Position numbers and translations under genes: made by a program. Shown in pieces: positions 11,498 to 23,071 of a stretch of 64,000 bases of DNA. Origin of the DNA: Bombyx mori (lineage: Eukaryota > Arthropoda > Insecta > Lepidoptera > Bombycidae); assembly GCF_030269925.1 (NCBI RefSeq), contig NC_085124.1, positions 4,712,001 through 4,776,000 on the forward strand, written 5' to 3'. Each line of letters opens with the position of its first letter. Within the stretch, counting starts at the first letter, position 1. The notes under the pieces were generated by a model. That model saw only the letters and a program-made list of their open reading frames with translations. It was not told the origin of the DNA and did no database searches.

Positions 11498-11819
11498 GTC
11501 TAGATATTTAAAATAAAACACTTAATCACCCGGCAAGGCGATAAAACATATATAGCTACGACTGATTCTACAGCATACGTAACTTAAGCAATCCAACTTT
11601 ATGTATGTTGCAACAACTGCCAATAAATAATACAACGTATGACACGTGCGTAGATCTAAAAATCCATTAAGTCTTATAAACAAACATGAATTCCACTTTT
11701 TACATTAGCATTTATTTTATTGAGTTTATAGCAATAAACGTTGCTTGAATACGTTTTATTGGGTTGATTTTTTTTTATGGCAATGATTTTTTTTTTACAT
11801 TATTTTTAATTCTTGTTTA

Positions 11820-12057
11820 CTAGCGACCCGCCCTCGCTTCGCTTCGGAAACTGTAATTTATTATTGATTTCTCTACTATTTAATGGATGTTATTATACGT
11901 ATAAACCTTCCACTTCAATCACTCTATCTATTAAAAAAAACCGCATCAAAATCCGTTGCGTAGTTTTAAAGATTTAAGCATACATAGGGACAGACAGATA
12001 TAGGGACAGACAGATATAGGGACAGAGAAAGCGACTTTGTTTTATACTATGTAGTGA
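11820..12057 (-). mobile_element. Non-autonomous Helitron, family D copy 1
   Basis: - strand start TCACTACATAGTATAAAACA, end GCGAGGGCGGGTCGCTAG|T with a short AGCGA/TCGCT hairpin. A second, better flanked copy is at 60980. Confidence 0.75.
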
Positions 12058-12270
12058 CTACCGTGAAGGCAGCTCGCTTTTTTTATAGTCGGGATGTTAA
12101 GGCCCTAAACTAAACTGTTGTTTTTACATTTCCACACTACATCTCTGTATTCTCTATAACAAAACAGACAGGGCCTAGCACATTAATTGCTTCGGAAAGA
12201 TATCGCCATTTGTACAATGCGAGCGAACACTACTTTCCTAATTTCATTTAACTGTTAACTTAATCACCTA

Positions 12271-12490
12271 TCTATACTAATATATAAATCTACAGTGTAT
12301 TTTACGGATGTTCCGTTATAACTACTGAACCATGCGTCCGATCGACTTGAAACTTGGTATACATGTAGAAAATACATGTACTTAATGGATAGGCTAAATA
12401 TTTATATGAGTGTTCGACTCCCTAATAATAATGACAATAAAATAATAGTGTCAATTTTAAATGCCCAGCGAAGCGGACGGTGACAGCTAG
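12271..12490 (+). mobile_element. Helitron-like element, family F
   Basis: A|TCTATACTAATATATAAA start and GGTGACAGCTAG|T end. The flanking A/T rule is met, but the terminal hairpin is weak. Confidence 0.6.
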
Positions 12491-12622
12491 TAGTTTCTAA
12501 AGTCGTAATCAATTGACGTGTTCACAAAGGTACTTCCAACGTCACGCGAGTCCGTTGACCTCTACCGTCATTTATTTTTGTTGGAATTACATTGCGTGCG
12601 AAGTGAATAAAACTTTTTTTAT

Positions 12623-12706
12623 TACCTTAGTAGATTAGCATACGGCTCATCTGGTGATTACCGTTGCTCATGAGCTTCAGCAATTCCAGGGGCCAAGCCA
12701 ATATCC
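12623..12706 (-). mobile_element. CR1/Jockey-type LINE 3' UTR fragment
   Basis: GCATACGGCTCATCTGGTGA ... CTTCAGCAATTCCAGGGGCC, as in the copy at 47.0 kb. A Bm1 copy follows directly. Confidence 0.7.
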
Positions 12707-12717
12707 ACTAAAATTTA

Positions 12718-13003
12718 TTATTATTATTATTGTTTAGATGGGTGAACAAGCTCACAGCCCACCTGGTGTTAAGTGGTTACTGGAGCCCATAGCCATCTAT
12801 AACGTAAATGTACCCACCTTATACCACCAGATATAAGTTCTAAGATCTCATGATAGTTACAACGGCTGCCCCATCCTTCAAACCGAAAGGCATTACTGCT
12901 TCACGGTAGAAATAGGCAGGGTGATGGTACCTACCCGTGCGGACTCACAAGAGGTCTTACAACCAGTAATTACGCAAGTAATAATTTAGCGGGTTTGATT
13001 TTA
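12718..13003 (-). mobile_element. Bm1 SINE, 5'-truncated
   Basis: Body plus part of the middle segment (GTAATAATTTAGCGGGTTTG); an (ATT)n tract marks the tail. Confidence 0.88.
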
Positions 13004-13872
13004 TTTCTATACTGTCAACTGATTCTTTAATTTGGTCGGTGGATCAACATGGGATTGAATGATGTTTGATGAAAATTCATATTTATTTTGCGTTTGATGC
13101 ATTAAAAGTCAGCTATCTTTTTTCCGTTTGATGAGTTTAGGTACCGATATCAATCGCTTTACTTCAAACACGCGAGGTCAAATAAATCAAACGGCTCGAC
13201 CATCGTAGCCTTCCACTGTCTTACGAAAATGAATTTAGTTCAATACTTATATTATGTTTATTTTGACTCTAAAAGGTGCAGTTATCTGTTACATTCCAAA
13301 TACCAAGCTTATAAATACGTCACATTAGCTGGCATTCATGATAATTTGTTATTGAACGTGTGTATATAAGTTGTCATGTTCTAATTTTGTTTCTTTTTTA
13401 TATATATATCATGTACTCGTATATCTGCTCATGGGACATGATTGCAAAGTCTCAATTGTATAACGGCTTGTAAAAAATAGGCAAGATGATTTAATAATTT
13501 ATTTGTCGAAATTGAAACTATTGTTTTGATTCTCAATCTGTGCATAATACTCTAAAGTGAAAGTGAGTTGATTTATTTTATTGTTCATTATAACTACTCA
13601 ACCCGTTCTAAGGAAATTAGCAATAAGCATTGTTTAGAGTATAAAAACGGTTCTGGATAGTTTATATTATCTTAATGTTATACCCAAAGGATTTTTATCC
13701 TTTACGCGATCGAAGCTGTGTGTATGTACATATATGTACTTGCTACTTATAATATCGGTGTACTTATATTTCTAAGTAATGAACGAATTGTATAGCTCGG
13801 TTTGTAAATAATCATCGCCGCTCATGAATTCAAGTCAAGCTTGCATCAGAGCTTGGATGTAATTAATTTGTA
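13004..13872. other. No gene seen
   Basis: AT-rich sequence with no recognised feature. Confidence 0.5.
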
Positions 13873-14295
13873 CTAGAGGTCTCGCATTAGTTGAAATTCG
13901 ACTATAATTAATTGGAATTGTAAGTTTGTACACTATTATGATTGTATTTTATACTTTTATAATCACAAATTTCGCCAAGACTACACTATAAAAAATATTA
14001 ACAAAGACAAACAATATTTAATCTATTCTCAATTTGACAACAGACGTCAAGAACAAAAGTTTGACAATAAATAGTATGCATGCGTGTGTGCGTTAAATAC
14101 ATGGCATGTAGTGTGTGTAATGTTTTCTTAATGATTTAATGCATCTTTTTTATGCATTATTTAAAGAAAATATTAACATTGTGCATGTCTTCTCTATATT
14201 CTCTATAAGTGTGGAAAATTTCATACTCCTCCGTCCGCGCAATTTTCGTAAAAAGGGATACAAAGTTTTTGCTTCACGTATTAATAATATATAGA
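13873..14295 (-). mobile_element. Non-autonomous Helitron, family A copy 2
   Basis: Inverted relative to copy 1 and highly similar over its length. Ends A|TCTATATATTATTAATACG and GCGAGACCTCTAG|T with the TAGTCGAA...TTCAACTA hairpin. Confidence 0.85.
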
Positions 14296-14562
14296 TTGCG
14301 TGACGTAAATTTTATGGCGACGTTAAATTTCAGTTATACTATAGTAATTGTTTTTGCAATATAGAAAGCGTTTCACATTAGCTTGCTGGACTCGTGTTTA
14401 AGCGCTGACGTCATCGGTGGCCTACTTTAAAGTATCATGCATGCTGTAGGGCGTGCGTAAAGTGTGTCAAAACTTAAAGCGGCAGATTTCTGTTAAGTCG
14501 TGACGCGTCTTTGTCTCTTTGTATTTAAATAAGATTCAATTCATTTTATACATTTATGTATA

Positions 14563-14997
14563 CTAGTGGTCCCACAGTAGTCGAAATTCGACTATAATTA
14601 ATTAAAATTATAAGTTTGACCATTATTATGGTTCTTTTGTCAAGGGCTATTTATTATATTTCTATAATCACAGATTTCGCCAAGACTCCACTATATACAA
14701 ATAATATTAAAGATAAATAATATTAACCTATTCTCAATTTGACCACAGACTTGAAGGAATAACAAAAGATTGACAATAAATAAAGAGTATTTAAATGTTT
14801 GTGTGTGTCAAATACATGGTAGTGTAACGTTTTTATTTATTGATTTAATGTATTTTTATGCATAATTAAAAAAAAAATTAGCATTCTGCACTCCTTCTCT
14901 ATATTCTCTAGAAGTGTGGGAAATTTCATACTCCTCCGGCTGCGCAATTTTCGTAAAAAGGGGTATAAAGTTTTTGCTTCTCGTATTAATATATAGG
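14563..14997 (-). mobile_element. Non-autonomous Helitron, family A copy 3
   Basis: Same family and orientation as copy 2, 270 bp away. The hairpin and CTAG|T are intact, but the 5' TC has become CC. Confidence 0.8.
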
Positions 14998-15157
14998 TGT
15001 CGACGTCTGTGCGTCTATATATGTATGTTTTCCTTTAAACTCGGATACGACGGGACTTGTTTCCGTGAAATTATTAACAAATCGTCAGTTTGGCATAGCA
15101 GTTTGGGTGATCGCGTGAAATTTGGTAGTTATCTATTGGCGATCAACATTCCCGATC

Positions 15158-15512
15158 TTGCGGACCGAATGGTAAACAGTCGACGTTGCCCTAAGCACGT
15201 CATTTCGGATCCTCCCGATCCATTACCAGTGCTTTTAGGTACCTCCAGCACCGGTCATTGTTCTCGTCGAACCCGTCGCTTGTGAGGAAGGCTCAGCGAG
15301 TAAACTAACCCACAGACTCAGCCCACTGAGTTTCTCGCCGAATCTTCTCGGTGGGTCGCGTTTCGATCCGGCGGTAGATTCTGCGAAGCACTGTTCTTGC
15401 TAGGGTTAGTGTTAGGAGCATCGTCAGGTTTGAGCCCCGTGAGCTCACCTACTTATTAGGTTACGCTGATCTAGATAGCCTTTCAAAGCTATCAGCTTAG
15501 GTAGAAAAAAAA
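15158..15512 (+). mobile_element. LINE 3'-end repeat (possibly BMC1-like), longer copy
   Basis: Extends further 5' than the copy at 7.6 kb (GCGGACCGAATGGTAAACAG, TTCTCGTCGAACCCGTCGCT) and ends with an A-run after TATCAGCTTAGGTAG. It resembles 49318-49678 over its whole length. Confidence 0.75.
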
Positions 15513-16505
15513 GGCAATCAAGTCAACAGATCGACCAGTGAAGCGAACTGGAATTGCCTAGTTTTCTGTAAGTGATATTACTGTTTATTTTGAGTGCGTG
15601 ATATGTAATCACAGAGAAAAGTATTGTGGAATGTGAGCGAGATACACAAAATTGATTTTTTTTAATCGACTTTCGTTAAGCAGATTTTATTAGAAAAATG
15701 ATGTTATATTAAAATTTGAATATTTTTTCAGATTGACTATCATTTTTTCACACCTATATTTTGTATTGTTCAATATGTCCAAAAATTTTCTGTTTGGCCT
15801 GAGCATAGAAGGTTAAAAATGAACCCCAAATATACACAAATATAACTTCGGGTGATTAGTCGTGATAGGCCATATTCAGAACTTACATGGATCATTATCA
15901 CTATTCTGCTTATTTTAAAATGTTGTGCAGCTAATTTACTGCCGTAATGCGATCCGGTTTGAAGGACAGGAGAGCACAATAATTGCATATTGGCACTTCG
16001 AGCAAATTTCAATATTCCCGTTCTGATGTTCATAGGGTTTTTAATCTCTTAGGGTAAACCAGGTGGGCTTTGATTTCGTCAACCAATATAATGCATTAAA
16101 TATTAAAAAAAAAAAAATTAATAATATTTTCAATCAAAGTAAATAAGTATTCAAACCAGATATTATAAATCAATGCAATTATTATGATATCGATAGGGCT
16201 GTCCTTGGACAATTACTTGCTTGTAAACATTTAATAACTGTATTGAACTAAGCGAACGAGACTTTTGTACGATAGATAAATTGCTAGCTATTACGCATTC
16301 CACAGTTTTTTTTTCTTCATTTAAACCTTAACAAGTTTATCAAAACAAAATATTTAGCGCAGTACAATTGTTACGTAACCTATTTCATTTTGCAGTTAAA
16401 TAGAGTGGATTTTGACTTTTAGAGGTAATTGATAAACATAATTGTTTAGCTGTTAGAGATTAATATTTAATTCGGTTGGTTAAGAATCGTATTGCTTAAA
16501 TATAA
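15513..16505. other. No gene; faint Bm1 relic
   Basis: AT-rich. Near 15940-16090 a heavily decayed Bm1-like stretch (TACTGCCGTAATGCGATCCG) can be made out. Confidence 0.4.
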
Positions 16506-16798
16506 GTAGATGATGACCGAGCTTTGCTCGCTTTCTTTTTTTGACAACGTCATCTTGTTGCGTCTTTAAAGCGGTTAGTTGCCCTCAATTAAGAAAAATA
16601 GTATTATTATTCGCCAATAGATGTCGGGACGAGTTGATTATTGAAAACACGAATAAAACAACATTTTCTGAAAATAAATCGTAGCTAGATCGATTTATCG
16701 CCCCCGAAATCCCCTGTATATATGTATATATATGAAAATCGTTGGAGCCATTTCCGAGATTCAGATTAAAAGAGATTCAAGAATTGCTCGTTTAAAGG
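16506..16798 (-). mobile_element. Non-autonomous Helitron, family B copy 2
   Basis: Inverted match to 450-719. Its 3' end keeps a clean hairpin CGAGCAAAGCTCG followed by GTCATCATCTAC, so the CTAG has mutated to CTAC and the 5' TC to CC. Confidence 0.75.
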
Positions 16799-16892
16799 TA
16801 TAAGATTAGTACGCTTTGCCCGAGAAATCTGTGCTGGACGTCACGATATTAAAATGTATGGTTATACAAGTTTTATGCCCGCAGTTTCCCCC

Positions 16893-17007
16893 TTTTTTTT
16901 TATATTGCTTAGATGGGTGAACGAGCTCGCAGTCCACCTGGTGTCAAGTGGTTACTGGAGCCCATAGACATCTACAACGTAAATGCGCCACCCGCCTTGA
17001 GATATAT
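16893..17007 (-). mobile_element. Bm1 SINE, short 3' fragment
   Basis: T-run, then GATGGGTGAACGAGCTCGCA ... CCACCCGCCTTGAGATATAT. Confidence 0.85.
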
Positions 17008-18540
17008 CTTGTTCTTTTATTATGGTTAGTTAGTCTCTAGCGTTAATACTCGAGCTTAATGAAATTAAAGATTCAGATTTCAGGCTTCAAATTATTTTCA
17101 TACCGAAGTTTGTATTCATACTACATATTCTTGTTAAGGTTTCCAGATGATTTAGATAAGTTAGTAATTTGCGTACTAACTGCTACATCATTTTCATTGA
17201 GACCAATTTTCGGTTAGCGTCACAGTGTACTCTTCAAAACGGAACGTATGATAGCTTCACGGCAGAAGTAGCGAGTAGTAATACCACCATTAAACGACTG
17301 TTTGATGAATGCGGAATATTCTAGAATTTTCTAGAGAACACTGCTGCCAATTTTTCCAGTGGATAACATAGTCGCCTTTTCCGATGCTCTGCGTCTATTC
17401 GATTGGATGCGTTCGAGTAATTTTCAATAGGCTCGTTTTAAATTATTTCCGGTAAAGTTTACGTCAATTACGGCTACATTACAATAGCTTATTGTGACGC
17501 ACCACGTAATTCAGTTATAATTAAATTTGACGTGGGTAATGACTAAAACCGGAGTAATTATGATTGTTAATTTGTCAAAATTATTCAGGATTTTTATACA
17601 GGAATACAAATAAATAATTTTAAATAAAGTATTTTGATAATGGAATTGTATGAAATTAATTTAATACGTCTATTGTTTTAAGTATAGTACGTATAGTAGT
17701 GTTGTTTAAAAAAATTGTTCCTTGCAACTAAAAATACTTGTAATACACATACATATGTAATGAGGACATGTGGGCTAACATATCGAGATAATTCGAACCG
17801 CTTTCAGTACTTATCCTTGTTTTCCTTTCCAGGTAATTTCTGCCGTTCCTGGAAAAGAACCTTGAACATTCGATACGCTGAGTAAGAAATTTTAAATTAG
17901 TTATAACAAAAAAAAAACGCAGGTTTCTTATTGTTGAATCGGGTAGACGGATTGGTGGCCCACCGCAGATTGAATACCACCAGATAAAAGACGCCGCAGT
18001 TCACTAAGGATCTATTCAGTTATAATTTTTCAAAAATTTCCTGTTCACTCTCTAATTGTCGCCTAGTGTGACGTCATTTGTGGCCGAATACGAGCTAACC
18101 ATAGATCAAACATTAACTGTTAAAACTTACTGATAGAAGTGTGAATATTAAACCTGCACTGGTAGAGGTATTACGATCTTGCCTATTACTGTCGCTAAAA
18201 TTGATTGAATAGGCAAAAGTAGTTAGTTGTCCACGCGGGCCTTGGCATAAGTAATAAACAAAAACTGTTTCACGATTATTTCTCCATATTTTTAATAATA
18301 ATTAATGAATTTGAATTTGCAAAACGTGACATCATAGCCCGCATATGGAATCTCAACTCAATCCATATATACAAGTGCTCCCTTCTCGAAATAGGCATGT
18401 AATTGCTAGTTGGATAGCAGAATTAATTACGCGCTAGCTTAAGCCAGCAACTTCGTTTGTAATAAAATTTTCGAAAAATAAGTATACTAAGGGTCAAGCC
18501 CTTTATTCATAAAAGCAGTGCAACGAATTCATTCAAATCT
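17008..18540. other. No gene seen
   Basis: About 1.5 kb AT-rich; no coding pattern or repeat recognised. Confidence 0.5.
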
Positions 18541-18545
18541 ATACC

Positions 18546-18600
18546 GGTTTTTGTCTCTTTCGATCGTGGCTGAAGCTGATTGTAAACGAAAGAGACAAAA
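18546..18600. repeat. Short hairpin with 15-bp arms
   Basis: TTTTTGTCTCTTTCG and CGAAAGAGACAAAAC flank about 25 nt. It could be MITE ends or a transcribed hairpin; nothing distinguishes them. Confidence 0.4.
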
Positions 18601-19019
18601 CTCCGCCCACATTTCGCCTAGTTGTGCGGCTTATTCAACGTGATAATAGATTGTTATTAAATTTTGTACTTGAACGATATTCACGACGAAGGATTAGTTA
18701 ATTATAGTTAGTTAATTATAATTTTTCATAATTACTGTTGTCTATTTTTGTAGAGACTGCGAGAAAGTTTTAAGTTGAGTTGCGGCATTCACGTCGCTGC
18801 CCATGGGCTCCGGTAGTTGCTTAGCGCCATTTAAACTATGACTTCGTTAGGCCAACTATACCATAAAAATTCTTCAAAAGTTTTACCTTTATTGTTATTT
18901 TGTGAGAGGATTATAATGTGTATTTAAAATTAGTTAACTTAACCAGAACAAATTTTAATAATAAGCCCAACCAAAGAGAAATGTATTGTGACTCAAAATA
19001 TACGTAATTTTAGATCATA

Positions 19020-19550
19020 CTAACTGGCCCGGCAAACGTTGTTTTACCATATAAATTATTTCTAGGAAAGATAAATAGCCTAGATACCGACTGCTCTAAC
19101 CGGCGCCATCTAGGCGGGCTTCGGACAGTCTGCCGACCGAGAGGGCTGGTGGTCGTGGCGCCGACGACCGCCAGTCCAGCGTCCCGAGGGCGAGGGTGAT
19201 GGGAGAGATGTGCTCCGCACTAAACGCTTCACTTTCCCCCCTTTGCCTTGTCATGAGTTCTGTCTCATGCGAGGTTTGGACGTTGGTTGTTGAGCGACAG
19301 GAGGTTTTAGTCAGTTCGACTCTGACATACCCCGCCCAGTATCCCCAGAAAAGCGCGGAAGATCGGCGACTTCCTCCTGACCAAAAAAAAAGAAAAAAAG
19401 ATACCGACTGCAGCGCCATCTGCCGGGCTGATTTGTAAACCTAAACCATTCTCGAATCCACCTGAATGTACATAGAAAATTTCATTAAAATCGGTCCAGC
19501 CGTTTAGGAGTTCAGTGACAACACACGCACAGAAGAAATATATACATATA
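19020..19550 (-). mobile_element. Helitron-like element, family E, interrupted
   Basis: The two halves (19020-19093 and 19399-19550) together match the element at 21708-21902 in inverse orientation (AAACGTTGTTTTACCAT..., CGGTCCAGCCGTTTAGGAGT). It is split by a GC-rich retroelement. Its outer 5' end is uncertain. Confidence 0.65.
19094..19398 (+). mobile_element. GC-rich A-tailed retroelement, complete monomer
   Basis: Runs from CTCTAACCGGCGCCATCTAG to an A-rich tail, flanked by 12-bp duplication AGATACCGACTG (19082-19093 and 19399-19410). The shared 5' start with the dimer at 9.8-10.4 kb suggests a short element with a defined 5' end, SINE-like, about 300 bp. I could not place Pol III boxes or a LINE parent. 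Confidence 0.85.
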
Positions 19551-19931
19551 ATTTTTTTTTTACTTGCAATTCACGAATGAGATCGTTGACCTCGCGTGTC
19601 AGGTCATTTTTAACATTACATTACGTATAAAGAAATTTATTAAAATATATTTTGTTCGCTACCCATTTTTATGAATATTTTCATATTTAGATGAACTGCT
19701 TATCTCAGTTTTTCGAGTTCTTAACCCGGTAATTTCAATAATCGGCACATTTCATAGTGAAATAAATCGGTATTGTGTACAAAAATCAATGTATTTTTTC
19801 TGTGTTAGAGTTACAATCTAGTTTTATGTATATTCAAACATGTTGCATTACCATATCCGTACTATGGAAAGTAGTAAACCCTGATTAACACATTCAGCTT
19901 TTTTTTTGCTACGAATTCGTTATATTTATTT

Positions 19932-20168
19932 ACTGGTGGTAGGACCTCTTGTAAGTCCGTATGGGTAGGTACCACCACCTTGCTTATTTCTGCCGTGAAG
20001 CAGTAATGCGTTTCGGCTTGAAAGGTGGGGCAGCCGTTGTAACTATACTTGAGTCCTTAGAACTTATATCTCTATGGCGCATTTACGTCGTAGATGTCTC
20101 TGGGCTCCAGTAACCACTTAACACCAGGTGGTCTGTGAGCTCGTTCACCTATCTAAGCAATAAAACAA
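19932..20168 (+). mobile_element. Bm1 SINE, 5'-truncated
   Basis: TACTGGTGGTAGGACCTCTT ... CTATCTAAGCAATAAAACAA. Confidence 0.9.
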
Positions 20169-20202
20169 AATGTTATGTGGTAATAAGAAAAAATGAGATA
20201 TT

Positions 20203-20595
20203 TTTTTGGGGGAACGCGAGGAGCGGAGTTGTGTGATTTGTTTTATTTTGTCTATTTAGTGTTTCTTCAGGTTTAAATGTGTAATAACGGTGGTTTATTA
20301 ACTGTTTAATATCTGTGAAAGTGCACAAATGTGGGAAAAGCCGCTGGACGTCGATTCTCGGGATCCTCCAAAAACCCCACTGAAAAGATCTCAGTAAATA
20401 ACCACAATTTTATTGAGATTATATTTCACCTCATATCATCTCATTTCATTTAATTTCATCTTAGTTGATTGATGTCTCAAGTTAATCATCTTCATGTAAT
20501 TTCACTCTATATAATCATTTTTCATAAAAACAAGATTAAAATAAGACTTGACCTAAAGGTCTTAGTTACCAAGTCATAAATCGTCTTAAAAAAAG
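20203..20595 (+). mobile_element. Short retroelement (GAACGCGAGGAG family), copy 1
   Basis: GGGGAACGCGAGGAGCGGAG through GACTTGACCTAAAGGTCTTA to a short A-run. It matches 24556-24963 from the same 5' point. It may be an internally deleted LINE; it contains no reading frame. Confidence 0.7.
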
Positions 20596-20978
20596 ATATA
20601 TTTTTGTGTTTTTTATTTATTTATTTATTAAATAGTATTGGGTCAAATACACCCATTTGTTGACTCGCATCGCGCACCTTTTTACCTGTGCGATGGACGC
20701 TGTTATGCCAAAAACTTTCTGAGATTTTAAAATTATGTTTATCTAAGATAGGGGAGCCATTCACCCAAACTCATACCACCAAATATGAACGCGGCTGAAT
20801 AAATCGAAATCGCTTTCAACTCAACAATAGTTCTGAAAGAAAAAACAAATATAAACAGAATTTGTAACATGACATTACGATTACAGACAGATCTGGAGAA
20901 ATAATCAAATGTGCAATTAGGTATGTCTGCTTGGAGTATTATTTTAAGGAGTATACTCGTAATATCATATCATCTATA

Positions 20979-21181
20979 TCTATACTAATATTATAAAGAG
21001 GAAAGATTTGTTCGAATAGGCTCCGAAACTACTGGACCGATTTGAAAAATTCTTTTTACATTAGAAGCCGACATTGTCCCTGATGAACATAGGCTACTTT
21101 TTTTTATTTTTTTTTTTATTTTTTTTTTTGGTTTCATGTGTGTTTTAATGTTTCCGAAGCGAAGCGAGGGCGGGTCGCTAG
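20979..21181 (+). mobile_element. Non-autonomous Helitron, family C copy 1
   Basis: A|TCTATACTAATATTATAAAG start; CGAAGCGAGGGCGGGTCGCTAG|T end (spanning 21160-21181) with an AGCGA/TCGCT hairpin. Resembles Lep1-like Helitrons of moths as I remember them. Confidence 0.75.
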
Positions 21182-21707
21182 TAATAATATAATCACAAAA
21201 TATTCTAATAAGTGTATTATAATTTTAACGGCCTGTATAAACACTGACTTATTAACCCATATAACTTAGTATACATAAAAATTTTTTTTTTTTTTTTTTG
21301 AAACTCATAATAATGCGTAAATTAATTTTAGTTGCCTTGGAATGATATAAATGCCCTTGAATAAATACGGTTGACATTTTATTCAATATCAGACACGCAA
21401 TAAATAATTAAACTGTCAGATTGTTAGTTTGTTCATCTAATACACTATAATGTAATTGCAATATGTAATTAGGTACAGTTTACGAACGGCACAGGCGTGC
21501 TACCTAAAAAGGTACCGCAGTAGCTAGTATTCAATGAAGATATGTTAAATTGTTAGATCTAAGTCTGCGATAAACGGAATCGAGTAAACGAAATAAAGGT
21601 CGTTCTCGGGAGTTTTTTAGGGCTGTCACCATATGACTTGTGTATATAGTAGATGTTGAAAATAAATAATAAAATAGGCTACGTTATGTGGATATTTTCA
21701 TAATAAA

Positions 21708-21902
21708 TCTTTATATATATTTTTTTTTTCTGCGCGTAAATTTGTCACTGAACTCCTCCTAAACGGCTGGACTGATTTGAATGATTTTTTTGTATGCATT
21801 TGGATGACGACCCGGATGGTTTAGATTCACAAATCAGCCCGCCAGAGCTATCTTTCCTAGAAATAATTTACATGGCAAAACAACGTTTTCCGGGTCAGCT
21901 AG
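21708..21902 (+). mobile_element. Helitron-like element, family E copy
   Basis: Ends TTTCCGGGTCAGCTAG|T; begins A|TC at 21708. The interior GAACTCCTCCTAAACGGCTG is shared with 19020-19550 and, loosely, 44000-44209. Confidence 0.65.
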
Positions 21903-22180
21903 TATAAACATAAAGTTCTTGTTTTTGGTCTATGGTCACTGACGTTTAGAAATTATTATTCCATTCTCTCTTATTTCGTTGTTACAACCAATACGAGTGA
22001 CGAAATATTTTAAGCTTTCACGGCAGTTTAAATTAGAGTAGCATATTTAGGTCATGGAACAGCACTGAGATATCGTGAATTCGGTAAATATTAAAATTAC
22101 CGTAAATTGCCGTCAAAACCATGAATACTTAATACGGCATGCCTAATAGCATCATTTTAGGGTTGATACTAATGGCTTTT

Positions 22181-22512
22181 CGTCGAATTTCGGTACTTTC
22201 ATTACATTCACTGGCAGTAGCAGCATGAACAGCGTCGGCACTGCAGCCCTTTATGTGTCTTGACCTGCCTCAACATCCTCAATGACGTCATATTCAAAAG
22301 AGTGAACGCTAGTCAAATACTTTTATTTTATTGCTTCATATGCTCGTCGAATTTCGGTACTTTCATGACATTCATTCGTAGTAGCAGCATGAACAGCGTC
22401 GGCACTGCAGCCCTTTATGTGTATTGACCTGCCTCAACATCCTCAATGACGTCATATTCAAAGGAGTGATCGCTAGTCAAATACTTTTATTTTATTTTAT
22501 AGCTTCATATGC
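22181..22512 (+). repeat. Tandem duplication, two units of about 164 bp
   Basis: CGTCGAATTTCGGTACTTTC starts at 22181 and 22345, and both units share AGCAGCATGAACAGCGTCGG and AATGACGTCATATTCAAA. Each unit has one TGACGTCA palindrome. Few differences imply a recent event. Confidence 0.9.
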
Positions 22513-22819
22513 GCAGGCCTGTTCACGGCCCATTAGAGTTCACCCGAGTCAATAGACTTCAAAATTTGAGTACAGCTGTCTCATGTGACACAATGTGATT
22601 CAACACCTGTCGGTCTTTTTTGAACTTTTTAATACGCTTTTATTAACTTCAGACGTATGTCATGAATGTTTGTAACGGAATCTTTGATGATCATAATTTT
22701 GACCCCTTTCAAAACGTCGGATTAACTCGAAATTTGGTATACTTATTAAGGATCGATGACAATTCAATGTCAAACGAAAAAATAGGAAAAAAAAAATTGG
22801 AAAAATTTAAATTCAAGTA

Positions 22820-23070
22820 AAAAATGAAAAATAGTTTAAGTTTTAATAAATTTGGATTAAAAATAGTGTAAGAAAAAATGATTTTATTGTAAAAAAGCGT
22901 GGGATGCTTTTCAGGATATTATCAAAATAACCCTTCTACTCATATCTGTTCATAAAATATTTATAACTACTGATACCATGCACCCCACGCTTTTTTTTAC
23001 AATAAACTCATTTTTCTTACACTATTTTTAAATCAAACTTATTAAAATTTATTTTCTATTTTTTAGTTGG
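22820..23070. repeat. Long foldback with near-perfect arms
   Basis: The arms (core 22856-22903 and 22984-23031) pair at about 46 of 48 positions (AAAATAGTGTAAGAAAAA against its complement; AAAAAGCGTGGG against CCCACGCTTTTT), and similarity continues outward to about 85 bp. The loop is about 80 bp. It encodes nothing; no target duplication was identified. Confidence 0.88.
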
Positions 23071-23071
23071 A

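Noticed and set aside
19096..19438. Overlapping frames of 80-107 codons on both strands
   Set aside because: Same GC-rich element, reading through its A tail and target duplication.
22181..22512. CRISPR-like direct repeats
   Set aside because: Two long tandem units without regular spacers in a eukaryotic genome; a simple duplication.
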